Part shown: positions 41,785 to 51,160 of the stretch, one piece after another | How positions within the stretch are numbered: the stretch's first letter is position 1 | Layout of the letters: the number at the start of each line of letters is the position of its first letter | Source: Lishizhenia sp965656535 | Lineage (GTDB): Bacteria > Bacteroidota > Bacteroidia > Flavobacteriales_D > Crocinitomicaceae | DNA length: 64,000 nt | Reading direction: 5' to 3' | Assembly: GCA_965656535.1 (NCBI GenBank) | Contig: CBFHKX010000006.1 | Span: 111,915 to 175,914, forward strand | Program-made: the position numbers and the translations under genes | Notes under the pieces: model-generated | Seen by the model: the letters and a program-made list of their open reading frames with translations, nothing else | Database searches by the model: none | What the model was told of the DNA's origin: nothing

Positions 41785-44177
41785 CGCAAGACATTTACAT
41801 GTCCGGTAATAGTTTCCTCATCATTATTTATTGAACGGTAGAATATTTTCCAGACATAGGTTCCGTCTGGGGCAGGTAATCCATTTTCATCGAATCCATC
41901 CCATTGAAAATCCACATCATTTGATTCATAAATTACTTCTCCCCAACGGTTAAAAATCATAATTTCAAATTCAACCACATTAATAGCGCTTACCTCGAAA
42001 TAGGTGTTAAATCGGTTACCATCTGGCGTAAAAGTATTTGGTATGTATAAATAAAACTCAGGAAGAATAGTAATTGGTTTTGTTATAGAATCAATACAAC
42101 CAATCTCATTGGTTGCAATTAACTGCACTTGATAGGTTCCTGGTTGATCGTAAACATGATTTGGATGAACATCAGATGAACCTGCACCCTGCCCAAAATC
42201 CCAAACATAACTAACTGCTCCGGTGGTTAGATTTTGAAAAGTAATAGGAAGGTCTTCAAACAATGTTTGAGAACTGATAATAAAATCTGCATTTGGTTGA
42301 ACTACTTCTATCGTATTAAATCCAGAAACAGTAAATGTTTGGCAATCATCACTTACAATTACTTCATAAGTTGTTGTTACTAGCGGACTAACCATTACAC
42401 TTTGAGTAGTTTCTCCACTATGAGGCCAGAAATAATAATAATCTCCAAAACCACCCGAAGCTAAAACCGATAACTCCAGCTCAGTATTTGGACATACTAC
42501 AGGAAACTCTGGAACTTCTAAAGTTAAAGGCGGGCTTAAAATTGTAATCGTAGTGTTACCAATAATCACATTATCACACTGATCCGTCACAATTAAACTA
42601 TATAAGGTAGTTACACTCGGTGCTACGTTAATACTTTCTGAAGTACCTAATATCCCGTTCCCCTGATTATCAAACCACTCGAACTGATACCCTCCAGCTC
42701 CTCCGCTTAACTCTGCAGTAAGGGTAAAGGGCACAAAAGGGCATTGTTCAACTATTGGGTCTGTAACTAAAATATCCAGTGGCTCATATACGGGAACCAC
42801 CACTTGTCCTGCTCCCTCAGCCGTTTGGTTAAGACAATCATCAGTAACTTCAACGGTGTACGTTGTTGTAGTGGTTGGACTAACAATTATACTCTCTGTT
42901 GTAGCTCCGTTGCTCCATAAGTAAGTATAGGTTCCTCCACCACCAGAAGGCGATGCAGTAAGCTGTACTAAATCTCCAGGACATACAACATCCACGTCAT
43001 TTACCTGAACTTCGACATCTTCTAGATCGTTAATAAAGAGATTCACAGTTTGTACAGATAGATTTCCACAAGGATCTAAGATTTGAAAATCGAGCGTAAT
43101 TGATTCTTGACCCTCAGCTAAACCATCTTGTAACGCAGAAAAAGTGAACGTTTGAACCGTTTGATTTGCTGCAAAACTAACTGAATTAGGAACATTAGAA
43201 AAATCTACTCCTTCAGTAGCTGTGCCTGACAAAACAATTGGAATCGTAAGTGGATTGACAACATCAGGTCCGCTTCTTGTAATTGTAACCGTTGCATCCA
43301 CACATCCTTCTGCCATTATATTTGGTTGACCAAAAGCTTCTTGAGAAATTTCATAATCAACAGTAACAGGCGTTTCTGATGTTAGACTTCCTCCTTCTAG
43401 AAAAATACCTGAATCCCATTGACCATCACCAACGTCGGCTATGGCCATAATTAAGTGATAAGTTTCTCCACACTCTACATCACTAACTGCCTGTAAAGGA
43501 GTTGTAAAACCATCATACTGAACGTAAAAGCTACTAGAATTAAAAGGAGCGCTGTTACCATCGCCGTTATTGATATAGCTTGCGCAACTTGTGCATGGTC
43601 CAACATTAGCAGGGCCGTTATTCACATTATTAATAGCCACTGGGGAAGTTGTTCCTGGAATAATTGCCATATTCTTTTCTCCTCCTGGAATACCAGGACC
43701 ACTTATAAAAAAGGCAAAAACATCATTAAAATCAGAGCCAACAAACTCGGGATACTCTTCTGATGCAAACACGTAATTAAACTTTACAGTATCACTAAAC
43801 GGCACAAAGTCAAACTCTAAAATAGTTGCATCAAAGGTAGAACTTCCTCCACCGAGTAAAGTATTTAACTTATTATATCCTGCTCCGTTTAAATCTACAC
43901 CAGAACTAGGAGAGTTATTTGGACCGTGTGGTCCGTTTCCATTATTATTAATTGTTCCAGTCGTAAGTATAACTCCTTCATCTAACCCAATATTTGTGTT
44001 GGCTCCATTAAAATAACCTAAAGACTGAGACGAACCTGTATAATTAACATTAGAGATTGTTACTCCTGTACCAGCTAAAACATTTTGAACTAAATTGCCG
44101 GGAGTCATATTTGTAGTAACCAACTGAGCAGAAGCTCCAAAGGATAAAATTAAAAATATGACAAATAACTGTTTCAT
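41781..44177 (-). CDS. Choice-of-anchor L protein with T9SS type B sorting tail
   Basis: The 798-residue protein has a signal peptide (MKQLFVIFLILSFGASAQ), a choice-of-anchor L domain (NMTPGNLVQNVLAGTGVTIS, with FASEEYPEFVGSDFNDVFAF), a Calx-beta-like stretch (LSGTATEGVDFSNVPNSVSF), three Ig-like repeats with TTTYTVEVTDDC, TTLYSLIVTDQC and TTTYEVIVSDDC, a PKD domain (VSYVWDFGQGAG) and a type B tail (IPNTFTPDGNRFNTYF, FNRWGEVIYES). Like the protein at 22207, it is expected to be T9SS-exported and surface-associated. It ends against the lipoprotein gene on the other strand. Confidence 0.9.
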   Translation of the reverse strand: MKQLFVIFLILSFGASAQLVTTNMTPGNLVQNVLAGTGVTISNVNYTGSSQSLGYFNGANTNIGLDEGVILTTGTINNNGNGPHGPNNSPSSGVDLNGAGYNKLNTLLGGGSSTFDATILEFDFVPFSDTVKFNYVFASEEYPEFVGSDFNDVFAFFISGPGIPGGEKNMAIIPGTTSPVAINNVNNGPANVGPCTSCASYINNGDGNSAPFNSSSFYVQYDGFTTPLQAVSDVECGETYHLIMAIADVGDGQWDSGIFLEGGSLTSETPVTVDYEISQEAFGQPNIMAEGCVDATVTITRSGPDVVNPLTIPIVLSGTATEGVDFSNVPNSVSFAANQTVQTFTFSALQDGLAEGQESITLDFQILDPCGNLSVQTVNLFINDLEDVEVQVNDVDVVCPGDLVQLTASPSGGGGTYTYLWSNGATTESIIVSPTTTTTYTVEVTDDCLNQTAEGAGQVVVPVYEPLDILVTDPIVEQCPFVPFTLTAELSGGAGGYQFEWFDNQGNGILGTSESINVAPSVTTLYSLIVTDQCDNVIIGNTTITILSPPLTLEVPEFPVVCPNTELELSVLASGGFGDYYYFWPHSGETTQSVMVSPLVTTTYEVIVSDDCQTFTVSGFNTIEVVQPNADFIISSQTLFEDLPITFQNLTTGAVSYVWDFGQGAGSSDVHPNHVYDQPGTYQVQLIATNEIGCIDSITKPITILPEFYLYIPNTFTPDGNRFNTYFEVSAINVVEFEIMIFNRWGEVIYESNDVDFQWDGFDENGLPAPDGTYVWKIFYRSINNDEETITGHVNVLR

Positions 44178-44320
44178 TTATATATATTAACGTACAAACA
44201 CTCAGAAAGTTGCTAAAAAGAAAGCAAAAACTGAACCAACTTGTGTATATCTTGAGTAGTCCGTAATAAATTATGTCTAAACTGTAGTATTAATGCGTTA
44301 AACATTTAATTTTGTATGTG

Positions 44321-45175
44321 ATGAAAGATAAGGAATCATTCTTAGATAAACTAAAAAAAACGACACGAATTGCTGGTTTTGACCCTCAAAATTTTCAAGA
44401 AAAGTGGGGAATTAATCTTACACGTTTACAATTAGTGAGCTTTATTTTACTTTTCGCGCTGATTGTAAGTACTTTAACGATAATCCTAGTTTCCTACACC
44501 CCTCTTAGTGCTTTGCTGCCTTATAACGGAAATTTTAGCAGCAGAGATCAAATTGAGCAACAATATATAGAAATAACAAAATTGAAAAAGTCTGTTGAAG
44601 CTCAGAATAACTACATCAAAAATATTCAAGAAGTTATTCTTGGTAATAAAACGATAGACTCGGTAATGATAGCTGAACCAGTAGCAATTGAGATTGAAAC
44701 AACAACTATTGATACAGCACGAACGAAAAATGAACTATTACTAGCACAAGAAATTGAAACTGGAGAAGAAATTGATAAAACCAACGAACAGCAGTTATCT
44801 AACTTATTTATTTTAGTTGATCCCGTAATTGGCGTTATTAGTCAAAAATTCGACAAAAACAACCACCCAGGCATTGATGTTGTAAGTAAATTAAATGCAC
44901 CGATTAAGGCGTGTGCGGAGGGTACAGTTGTATTTACGGGATACTCTGAAGACGATGGAAATTTTATTATTTTGAGTCATGCCAATGGCTTTTCTTCTTA
45001 CTACAAACACGCTAGTAAAGTCTTAAAACGAACAGGGCAAAAAGTACAAAAAGGAGATCCTATTGCGCTCGTTGGAGATACAGGCGAACATTCTAGTGGA
45101 CCTCATCTCCATTTTGAACTTTGGGAAAACAATACAGCTTTAGATCCACTAGAATATTTGAGCTTCGGAAATTAA
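44321..45175 (+). CDS. Membrane-anchored M23-family metallopeptidase
   Basis: From ATG 44321 the protein has 284 residues: a cytoplasmic N-terminus, one membrane helix (VSFILLFALIVSTLTIILVS, about residues 40-59), a coiled-coil-like linker and a C-terminal LytM domain with the zinc ligands in HPGIDVV and HLHFELW plus GDTGEHSSGPHLHF. It probably cuts or regulates peptidoglycan in the periplasm. TTG 44312 and GTG 44318 are possible earlier starts. A TAATTTTG box (44307-44314) sits only a few bases before the ATG. Confidence 0.92.
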   Translation: MKDKESFLDKLKKTTRIAGFDPQNFQEKWGINLTRLQLVSFILLFALIVSTLTIILVSYTPLSALLPYNGNFSSRDQIEQQYIEITKLKKSVEAQNNYIKNIQEVILGNKTIDSVMIAEPVAIEIETTTIDTARTKNELLLAQEIETGEEIDKTNEQQLSNLFILVDPVIGVISQKFDKNNHPGIDVVSKLNAPIKACAEGTVVFTGYSEDDGNFIILSHANGFSSYYKHASKVLKRTGQKVQKGDPIALVGDTGEHSSGPHLHFELWENNTALDPLEYLSFGN

Positions 45176-45246
45176 AGAGATCAAAAAAGTTGGTCTGCAT
45201 AAAGAATAGGAAAAAACTTTTATTTTTGTTGACCAGAAAAAAAAAT

Positions 45247-45933
45247 ATGGAAGAAAAAATTCAAAATATAGTAGATGCACTTAATAAAAGATTTGTATCA
45301 CACCCTTGGCATGGCATTTCGATAGGAAAAAAGGCCCCGGAAAAAATAAATTCTTTTATCGAAATTATTCCTTCAGACACCATTAAATATGAAGTAGATA
45401 AAGAATCTGGTTACAATATGGTTGATAGGCCTCAAAAATACTCGAACAACATGCCGTGTTGGTATGGCTTCGTACCCCAAACCTATTGCGATACCTTAGT
45501 TGCAGCGTATGCCAATGAAAAAACTGGAAGAACAAATATTGTTGGAGATGAAGATCCATTGGATATTTGTATTATTTCTGAGAGACAAATTGATAGAGGA
45601 AATATTTTAGCAGAAGCTATACCTGTTGGAGGTTTTAGAATGATTGACGGTGGAGAAGCGGATGATAAAATTATTGCTGTTCTTAAAGACGATCAGGCCT
45701 ATGGAGATTGTAAAGATATTTCTGAGTTACCCGAGAAAGTAATGAATAGAGTTAAGCATTTCTTTCTTACATATAAAGATTTTGAAGGAGGAGCTAAAGA
45801 AGTAGAAATTACCCATGTTTACGGAAAAGAAGAAGCTTACGAAGTAATTAAACGAAGTAATCAAGATTATATAAACAAATACGGTGATGCAAACGAAGAG
45901 CTAGCCAAAGCCCTAGTTAACGCACTGAAATAA
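45247..45933 (+). CDS. ppa: Inorganic pyrophosphatase, family I
   Basis: From ATG 45247 (MEEKIQNIVDALNKRFV) the protein has 228 residues. The family I signature is present: the Asp cluster in VGDEDPLDICII and active-site KYEVDKESG and YGFVPQTYCD. It hydrolyses pyrophosphate in the cytoplasm and so drives biosynthetic reactions. The frame is open upstream into the M23 gene, but the start at 45247 gives the family's N-terminus. A strong terminator follows. Confidence 0.95.
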   Translation: MEEKIQNIVDALNKRFVSHPWHGISIGKKAPEKINSFIEIIPSDTIKYEVDKESGYNMVDRPQKYSNNMPCWYGFVPQTYCDTLVAAYANEKTGRTNIVGDEDPLDICIISERQIDRGNILAEAIPVGGFRMIDGGEADDKIIAVLKDDQAYGDCKDISELPEKVMNRVKHFFLTYKDFEGGAKEVEITHVYGKEEAYEVIKRSNQDYINKYGDANEELAKALVNALK

Positions 45934-45958
45934 TCGTAATTTTGAATCGAACACTTTA

Positions 45959-45986
45959 AGCCTTCAAATTCTTGAAGGCTTTTTTT
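45959..45986 (+). terminator. Rho-independent terminator after ppa
   Basis: AGCCTTCAA (45959-45967) pairs perfectly with TTGAAGGCT (45972-45980) around a 4-base loop, followed by T residues to 45986. Confidence 0.92.
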
Positions 45987-46056
45987 ATGTTCATCGTATC
46001 CGGAACTTAAAAAAATAATAAAGCTATATTGGTACGAATTCTGTAACACGATAATC

Positions 46057-47514
46057 ATGGATAAAATCATCTTACTACTATTCTTGTTTGTTTTCCAATT
46101 TGGAAAAGCTCAGATTCAATTTGACAAAACGCTTCATAACTTTGGGGAGTTAAATATAAATACTCCTCGTTTTGTGGATGTATACTTGAAAAATAACACT
46201 GATAAAGCGCACTATATTTTAAGTGTGAAAAATCCTTTGGAAGTTGTGTATATACAACAAAGAGCTTTAATCTTACCCGGAGAAAGTGTAGCAATACGTT
46301 TACAAGCCAACCCAAAAAGCAAAGGTAGTTTCTCTTACAATGTAGAGATTTTTACAAGTGATAAGCAAAATCCAACTGTAATTAAATTAAAAGGAAATTT
46401 ACGAGTTGTACCACCAAAACGCGATAACAACTTTACGGCTTGTCCTAGTTTTGGGCAATCTCCGACAAATGGAAACCCTTTAGATTTTGAACTCACTATA
46501 ATAACTAGAGATGGAGATACAAAGGCTCCATTAGGAAAATCTACCGTAGAATTAATTCAAAACGGAAGAGAAATTGGAGTATATAAAACAAATAAAGACG
46601 GTGAAGTTACCAAGCAAATACCTTTAGGCTACACTTATTTTTATGCAAATCAGGATGGTTACTCTCCAGGAGAACTAGGTACATATGTTAATTTTCAGCG
46701 TAATTATGTTGTGATTGATTTATACAAAAATGAGATTAAAGACCAGAATGAAGATATTGAAGTAGAAATCATTGAAGAAGAAATTCCCATTGAAACAGAA
46801 GTAGTTGAAGAAAATGTAATTGTTATTGAAGAAACCATTGAGGAAGAAATTGCAGAGGAAATAATAGAAGAACCAACTGTTGAAGTTGAGCTTACTCAAA
46901 ATGAAACTCGCACTACTCCAACCTTAGAAAATTTACCAGAAGATAACTTTAGCGACGCATACTTCTTACCTACCAACGTTGTATTTGTAATTGATGTTAG
47001 TTCTTCTATGCGCAGCGCTGATAAGTTAGAATTGATGAAATACTCACTATACCAACTTACTGATATGTTGAGACCACAAGATAGAATTGGTTTAGTAAGT
47101 TATGCAAACAACGCAAATGTATTATTAAAACCAACATCAGGAAAAAACAAAGAAGAGATTAAAGGCATAGTAGAAGAGATGAAAGCATCTGGACTAACAG
47201 CTGGTGGAGCTGGCATAAAATTAGGCTATAAACAGGCGAAAAAGAACTTTCTAACCGAAGGAAAAAATCAAGTTATTATTATTACCGACGGAGGATTTAA
47301 TAAAAATTCTGGCGATTATAAAAAATACATTAGAAAGTATAAACGTAAAGGAATTACACTTTCTGTGGTTGGAATCAAGAATAAAGATACTGCTGAGGAT
47401 CAGATGCAAGAAGCAGCTAAGATTGGAGATGGACGTTATGTACCCATTTTTGGCTTGGAAGATGCTAAGACTAATCTAAAGCAGGAAATTAGGACTGCTT
47501 CGTTTAAATATTAA
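46057..47514 (+). CDS. Secreted DUF1573-VWA domain protein
   Basis: The 485-residue protein has a signal peptide (MDKIILLLFLFVFQFGKAQ), a DUF1573-like Ig fold (IQFDKTLHNFGELNINTPRF, residues 20-39), a carboxypeptidase-regulatory-like domain with GREIGVYKTNKDGEVTKQI, an acidic Glu/Ile/Val linker (about 228-290), and a von Willebrand factor A domain with an intact metal site (Asp313-x-Ser315-x-Ser317 in VFVIDVSSSM, then TAGGAG and IIITDGGF). VWA domains bind protein partners through a metal ion. The combination suggests an envelope protein that bridges partners, but the role is unknown. Confidence 0.85.
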   Translation: MDKIILLLFLFVFQFGKAQIQFDKTLHNFGELNINTPRFVDVYLKNNTDKAHYILSVKNPLEVVYIQQRALILPGESVAIRLQANPKSKGSFSYNVEIFTSDKQNPTVIKLKGNLRVVPPKRDNNFTACPSFGQSPTNGNPLDFELTIITRDGDTKAPLGKSTVELIQNGREIGVYKTNKDGEVTKQIPLGYTYFYANQDGYSPGELGTYVNFQRNYVVIDLYKNEIKDQNEDIEVEIIEEEIPIETEVVEENVIVIEETIEEEIAEEIIEEPTVEVELTQNETRTTPTLENLPEDNFSDAYFLPTNVVFVIDVSSSMRSADKLELMKYSLYQLTDMLRPQDRIGLVSYANNANVLLKPTSGKNKEEIKGIVEEMKASGLTAGGAGIKLGYKQAKKNFLTEGKNQVIIITDGGFNKNSGDYKKYIRKYKRKGITLSVVGIKNKDTAEDQMQEAAKIGDGRYVPIFGLEDAKTNLKQEIRTASFKY

Positions 47515-47573
47515 TCTAGACTTCTTAATTATTACAGCAAAATTAGCTTCTTTAATTGGAAGAAAGGGAAATC

Positions 47574-49943
47574 TTAAAAAGTAACCCTGTATTGAACAAT
47601 TGGTAGAAAACCAGTTTGAAAAGTAGTGTTTATATCTTGTGAAGTCTGATTGTACTCTTGAATAAAGACGTTTCTTCTATTGGTAAAGTTCTGAATATCT
47701 ACACTCCATTCTTGCGTTGCTTTCTTTCCATATAATTTAAATCCAATCTTAAAATTACCTTTTAAATAATCTGCGTATGAAGCGTTAAAATTATTGTTTT
47801 CAAAATCGCGTATTTCCATTTGAGCAGCAATACTTTGTTGCAATAAAATAGGAGTATATCGGGCTCCACCATTCCAAACAAAGCTTGCATCGAATGTAAT
47901 AGCTGAATTTGATTTTGCATTGGCCTTTGGTTTCAATCTCCATTCATATCCACCTAAAAGGTTTAACGTATGATTTGTATTAAAAGCAGTATTGTACCAT
48001 TTATTATCAGCAGCCTTGTATTTACTTTCAAACAAAGAGCCTGAAAACAAGAAATAAATACCATTTTTCAGGTATTTCTCTATGGTCAACTCAACTCCAT
48101 AGTTAAATCCGTTTCCTTCGTTTACCAAAGTATCTGGTGTAGCTGTAATAAAGGAGCTACCAAAGTTGAGTAAAGAATACTTTGAAGAAACTTCTATTGG
48201 TACATTAAATAAATACTGACCGTACACCTCCGATTTAATGTTGTACCCTTTCTTAAATGATTTAGAATAACCAATAATAAGGTGATGCGAACGTGTAAAA
48301 TCTAAATTTCGATTCGGTGAATAATCTATTCCCTCTTCTGTTCTAACTTGCCTAAAATAAACTTCTAGCGGTGCCATTTGAGAGTGTAAGCCATAACCCA
48401 AATTAATGCTTTGTCCATTTTTCAATTTCTGATTTATTCCTACTCTAGGTTCTACACTAAACTGATTTGCTAAATTTAAAAATTGTCCGTAAAGTCCAGA
48501 AACCAGTGTTAAATTCTCCGTAACTCTATACCTATGTTGTATATGTGCACGTGTTAAAAAAGCTGTTCCGTCAAAACTTTGTAAAGGTCTATATTCTTGA
48601 AGTTCACTACTCCAAAGTGTGTCTTGTAGATCAAGAAAATAGATATCATTAATTACTCCAACTTTAATTAAATGTTGGTTACTGATCTTATTCTGATAGT
48701 TGAATACTGTACTCTGTTTTGTATTTACGACATTACTTGTATACGTTCTAAATACATTCTCAAATGCTTCGTTTAAGGTGTCATTGTCTACTGCGTTGTA
48801 GGCCGACTGAAGACCTGTCATAAGTTCAAAAAATGAATGATCATTGATTCTCTCCTTATGAGAAACTCCAATCATACCGGTGTTAGATGTAAAGTAGACA
48901 TCGTTGCCAGGAAAGCCAAAAATAGAGCCTTCTTCGCTCAAATCTTTCGCTAACAAATTGATATTACTTAATCCTCCTAATCCAAAAACCTGTGTTACCC
49001 CTTTTTTTGACGGAAACCTTAATTTAAAAGAACCATCTTGATATCTTGGTTGTGCTGCTGTTCCAAAAGAAACCCCGATAAGATCAAAAACTTCTAGTGT
49101 AGAGTATCTAAAATTAACTAAATAACTACTCTTATTTTCCTTTGAAATTGGTCCTTCCGCCATCGCTTCTAAGCCATTAAACCCTATTTGAGCCATAAAC
49201 TCATGTCTTTCATTATTACCGTGTCTTAATTTGAGGTCAAAAACACCTGCCAAGGCATTTCCATACTCAGCGGGAAAAGCTCCTGTGAAAAAATCTGAGT
49301 TAGCTAAAACATTATTATTAAGCATGGAAATTGGACCACCAGTTGTGCCAAATCTAGCAAAGTGATTCGGATTGGGAATATCCATCCCCTCCATTCTGTA
49401 GAGTACTCCAGTAGGAGAATTTCCTCTAATAATTATATCATTTCTAGAATCATCTGCACCCTGAACTCCTGCAAAATTTTGAGCCATTCTAGCCACATCA
49501 TTTAAAGTTCCGGCGTAGCGTTGAGCTTCTTCTACAGAAAAATTTCTTACAGAAACAGTAGCCAATTCATTGTTTGCCTCATTCTTATCTTTTCCAACAA
49601 CTTCAACTCCTTCAACCTCTTGTAAATCTTCTAAAAGCGTAATTTCTAGCACCACCTCTTTTGTTGCCGTAATTTCTATATTCGACTTTAAGTTTGGTGC
49701 ATACCCGTTGTAGACCGTCAATAAATTATACCTACCTATTTTTACATTTGTGAATCTAAAATAACCTTCAATGTCAGATTGAGATCTTAAAGTATCCGAG
49801 TTATTCATCAAATACAGCTTAGCAAAAGGTATAGCACCCTCAGAATACGTATCAATTACTCTTCCTCTAACGGTTTGAATCAATTGAGAAGAAACATTAA
49901 AACTGGCAAATAAAAAGCAGATAAAAGGAACTATTAATTTCAT
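47574..49943 (-). CDS. TonB-dependent receptor with carboxypeptidase-regulatory domain
   Basis: The 789-residue protein has a signal peptide, an N-terminal CarboxypepD_reg-like domain (VRGRVIDTYSEGAIPFAKLY), a plug domain (NDIIIRGNSPTGVLYRMEGM, then FFTGAFPAEYGNALAGVFDL) and a long beta barrel ending in the aromatic QYRVTF. It is an outer-membrane active transporter powered by TonB. No SusD-like partner is adjacent, so a metal, cofactor or peptide ligand is as likely as a glycan. The substrate is unknown. Confidence 0.92.
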   Translation of the reverse strand: MKLIVPFICFLFASFNVSSQLIQTVRGRVIDTYSEGAIPFAKLYLMNNSDTLRSQSDIEGYFRFTNVKIGRYNLLTVYNGYAPNLKSNIEITATKEVVLEITLLEDLQEVEGVEVVGKDKNEANNELATVSVRNFSVEEAQRYAGTLNDVARMAQNFAGVQGADDSRNDIIIRGNSPTGVLYRMEGMDIPNPNHFARFGTTGGPISMLNNNVLANSDFFTGAFPAEYGNALAGVFDLKLRHGNNERHEFMAQIGFNGLEAMAEGPISKENKSSYLVNFRYSTLEVFDLIGVSFGTAAQPRYQDGSFKLRFPSKKGVTQVFGLGGLSNINLLAKDLSEEGSIFGFPGNDVYFTSNTGMIGVSHKERINDHSFFELMTGLQSAYNAVDNDTLNEAFENVFRTYTSNVVNTKQSTVFNYQNKISNQHLIKVGVINDIYFLDLQDTLWSSELQEYRPLQSFDGTAFLTRAHIQHRYRVTENLTLVSGLYGQFLNLANQFSVEPRVGINQKLKNGQSINLGYGLHSQMAPLEVYFRQVRTEEGIDYSPNRNLDFTRSHHLIIGYSKSFKKGYNIKSEVYGQYLFNVPIEVSSKYSLLNFGSSFITATPDTLVNEGNGFNYGVELTIEKYLKNGIYFLFSGSLFESKYKAADNKWYNTAFNTNHTLNLLGGYEWRLKPKANAKSNSAITFDASFVWNGGARYTPILLQQSIAAQMEIRDFENNNFNASYADYLKGNFKIGFKLYGKKATQEWSVDIQNFTNRRNVFIQEYNQTSQDINTTFQTGFLPIVQYRVTF

Positions 49944-50139
49944 AACACTGTGCTGAACTGGAGCACAAAATTAGCTGAATAATACCAAGTTAAAAGTAAA
50001 CGGTTGACAATAACATCTATTTAACCCTACTACTTTTATAACTCAAAAATGCATCATATACATCGCAACTGCCAAAATTGCAAGAACTATTTAAAGGAAA
50101 GAATAGCCCTTTAAAAAGTATTTAGTGTAGTATTATCAT

Positions 50140-50147
50140 TATTTTTG
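50140..50147 (+). promoter_or_regulatory. Possible -7 box (TATTTTTG) of gpsA
   Basis: TATTTTTG matches TAnnTTTG and lies 14 bases before the ATG at 50162, implying a short leader. No clear TTG is present at -33. Confidence 0.4.
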
Positions 50148-50161
50148 CTTCATAATCAGGA

Positions 50162-51160
50162 ATGGAAAAAGAAAGAAGCATAGCGGTTATTGGAGGAGGA
50201 AGTTGGGCTACAGCATTAGTTAAAATACTATGTAACAATTTATCCAATGTAAATTGGTGGATGCGTAACGAAGAATCTGTAAAACATATTTTATCTTACA
50301 AACACAATCCGAGGTACTTACAATCTGTAGAATTTAACCTTGATAAAATTACCGTATCTACCGACCTTATTGCAACCATTGAACAATCTGAAATTATAAT
50401 TATTGCAACACCTTCTGCATTTTTAAATGACTTATTCAAAACGGTAGACAAACAAATTTTTAAAAACAAGTTTGTTTTCTCAGCCGTTAAGGGAATTATC
50501 CCTGAATACAATGCAATACCGGCAAGATTTATTCACAAAACTTTTGAAATTCCATACGACGATATTGGGATTATTTGTGGACCGTGCCATGCCGAAGAAG
50601 TAGCCCTTGAACGACTATCCTATTTAACTATAGCCTGTGGTAATGAAGATATTGCAGATGAAATAGCGGAAATCATGGCTTGCAGATACATTAAGACTAC
50701 AGTATCTGACGACCTATTTGGAACTGAACTGTCAGCAGTATTAAAAAATGTATATGCGATTGCTTCTGGTATTTGTGCTGGTTTGGGTTATGGAGACAAT
50801 TTTCAATCTGTATTAATCTCAAATGCAATACAAGAAATTGAAAACTTTATAGACGAAGTTAGTCCTATCCACCGAGATGTAAAAACCAGTGCTTATTTAG
50901 GTGATTTATTGGTTACAGCATACTCAAAATTTTCTAGAAATAGAACCTTTGGTTTTATGATAGGAAAAGGTTACTCGGTTAAAACTGCTCAACTTGAAAT
51001 GGATATGATTGCCGAGGGTTATTACGCAGTCAAATGTGTGATGGAAATCAATAAAAAATTTGAAGTAGACATGCCAATTGTTGAAGCCGTTCATAATATC
51101 ATTTATGAGAAAATTGCTCCTGTAATTGAAATGCGCATACTAACCGATAAGCTTAGCTAA
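50162..51160 (+). CDS. gpsA: NAD(P)-dependent glycerol-3-phosphate dehydrogenase
   Basis: The 332-residue protein has the N-terminal dinucleotide-binding motif (AVIGGGSWATALVKIL), the conserved FVFSAVKGI and GPCHAEEVALE segments, and the catalytic Lys in ELSAVLKNVYAIASGICAGL. It makes sn-glycerol-3-phosphate for phospholipids. Its stop overlaps the convergent histidine kinase gene by four bases. Confidence 0.95.
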   Translation: MEKERSIAVIGGGSWATALVKILCNNLSNVNWWMRNEESVKHILSYKHNPRYLQSVEFNLDKITVSTDLIATIEQSEIIIIATPSAFLNDLFKTVDKQIFKNKFVFSAVKGIIPEYNAIPARFIHKTFEIPYDDIGIICGPCHAEEVALERLSYLTIACGNEDIADEIAEIMACRYIKTTVSDDLFGTELSAVLKNVYAIASGICAGLGYGDNFQSVLISNAIQEIENFIDEVSPIHRDVKTSAYLGDLLVTAYSKFSRNRTFGFMIGKGYSVKTAQLEMDMIAEGYYAVKCVMEINKKFEVDMPIVEAVHNIIYEKIAPVIEMRILTDKLS

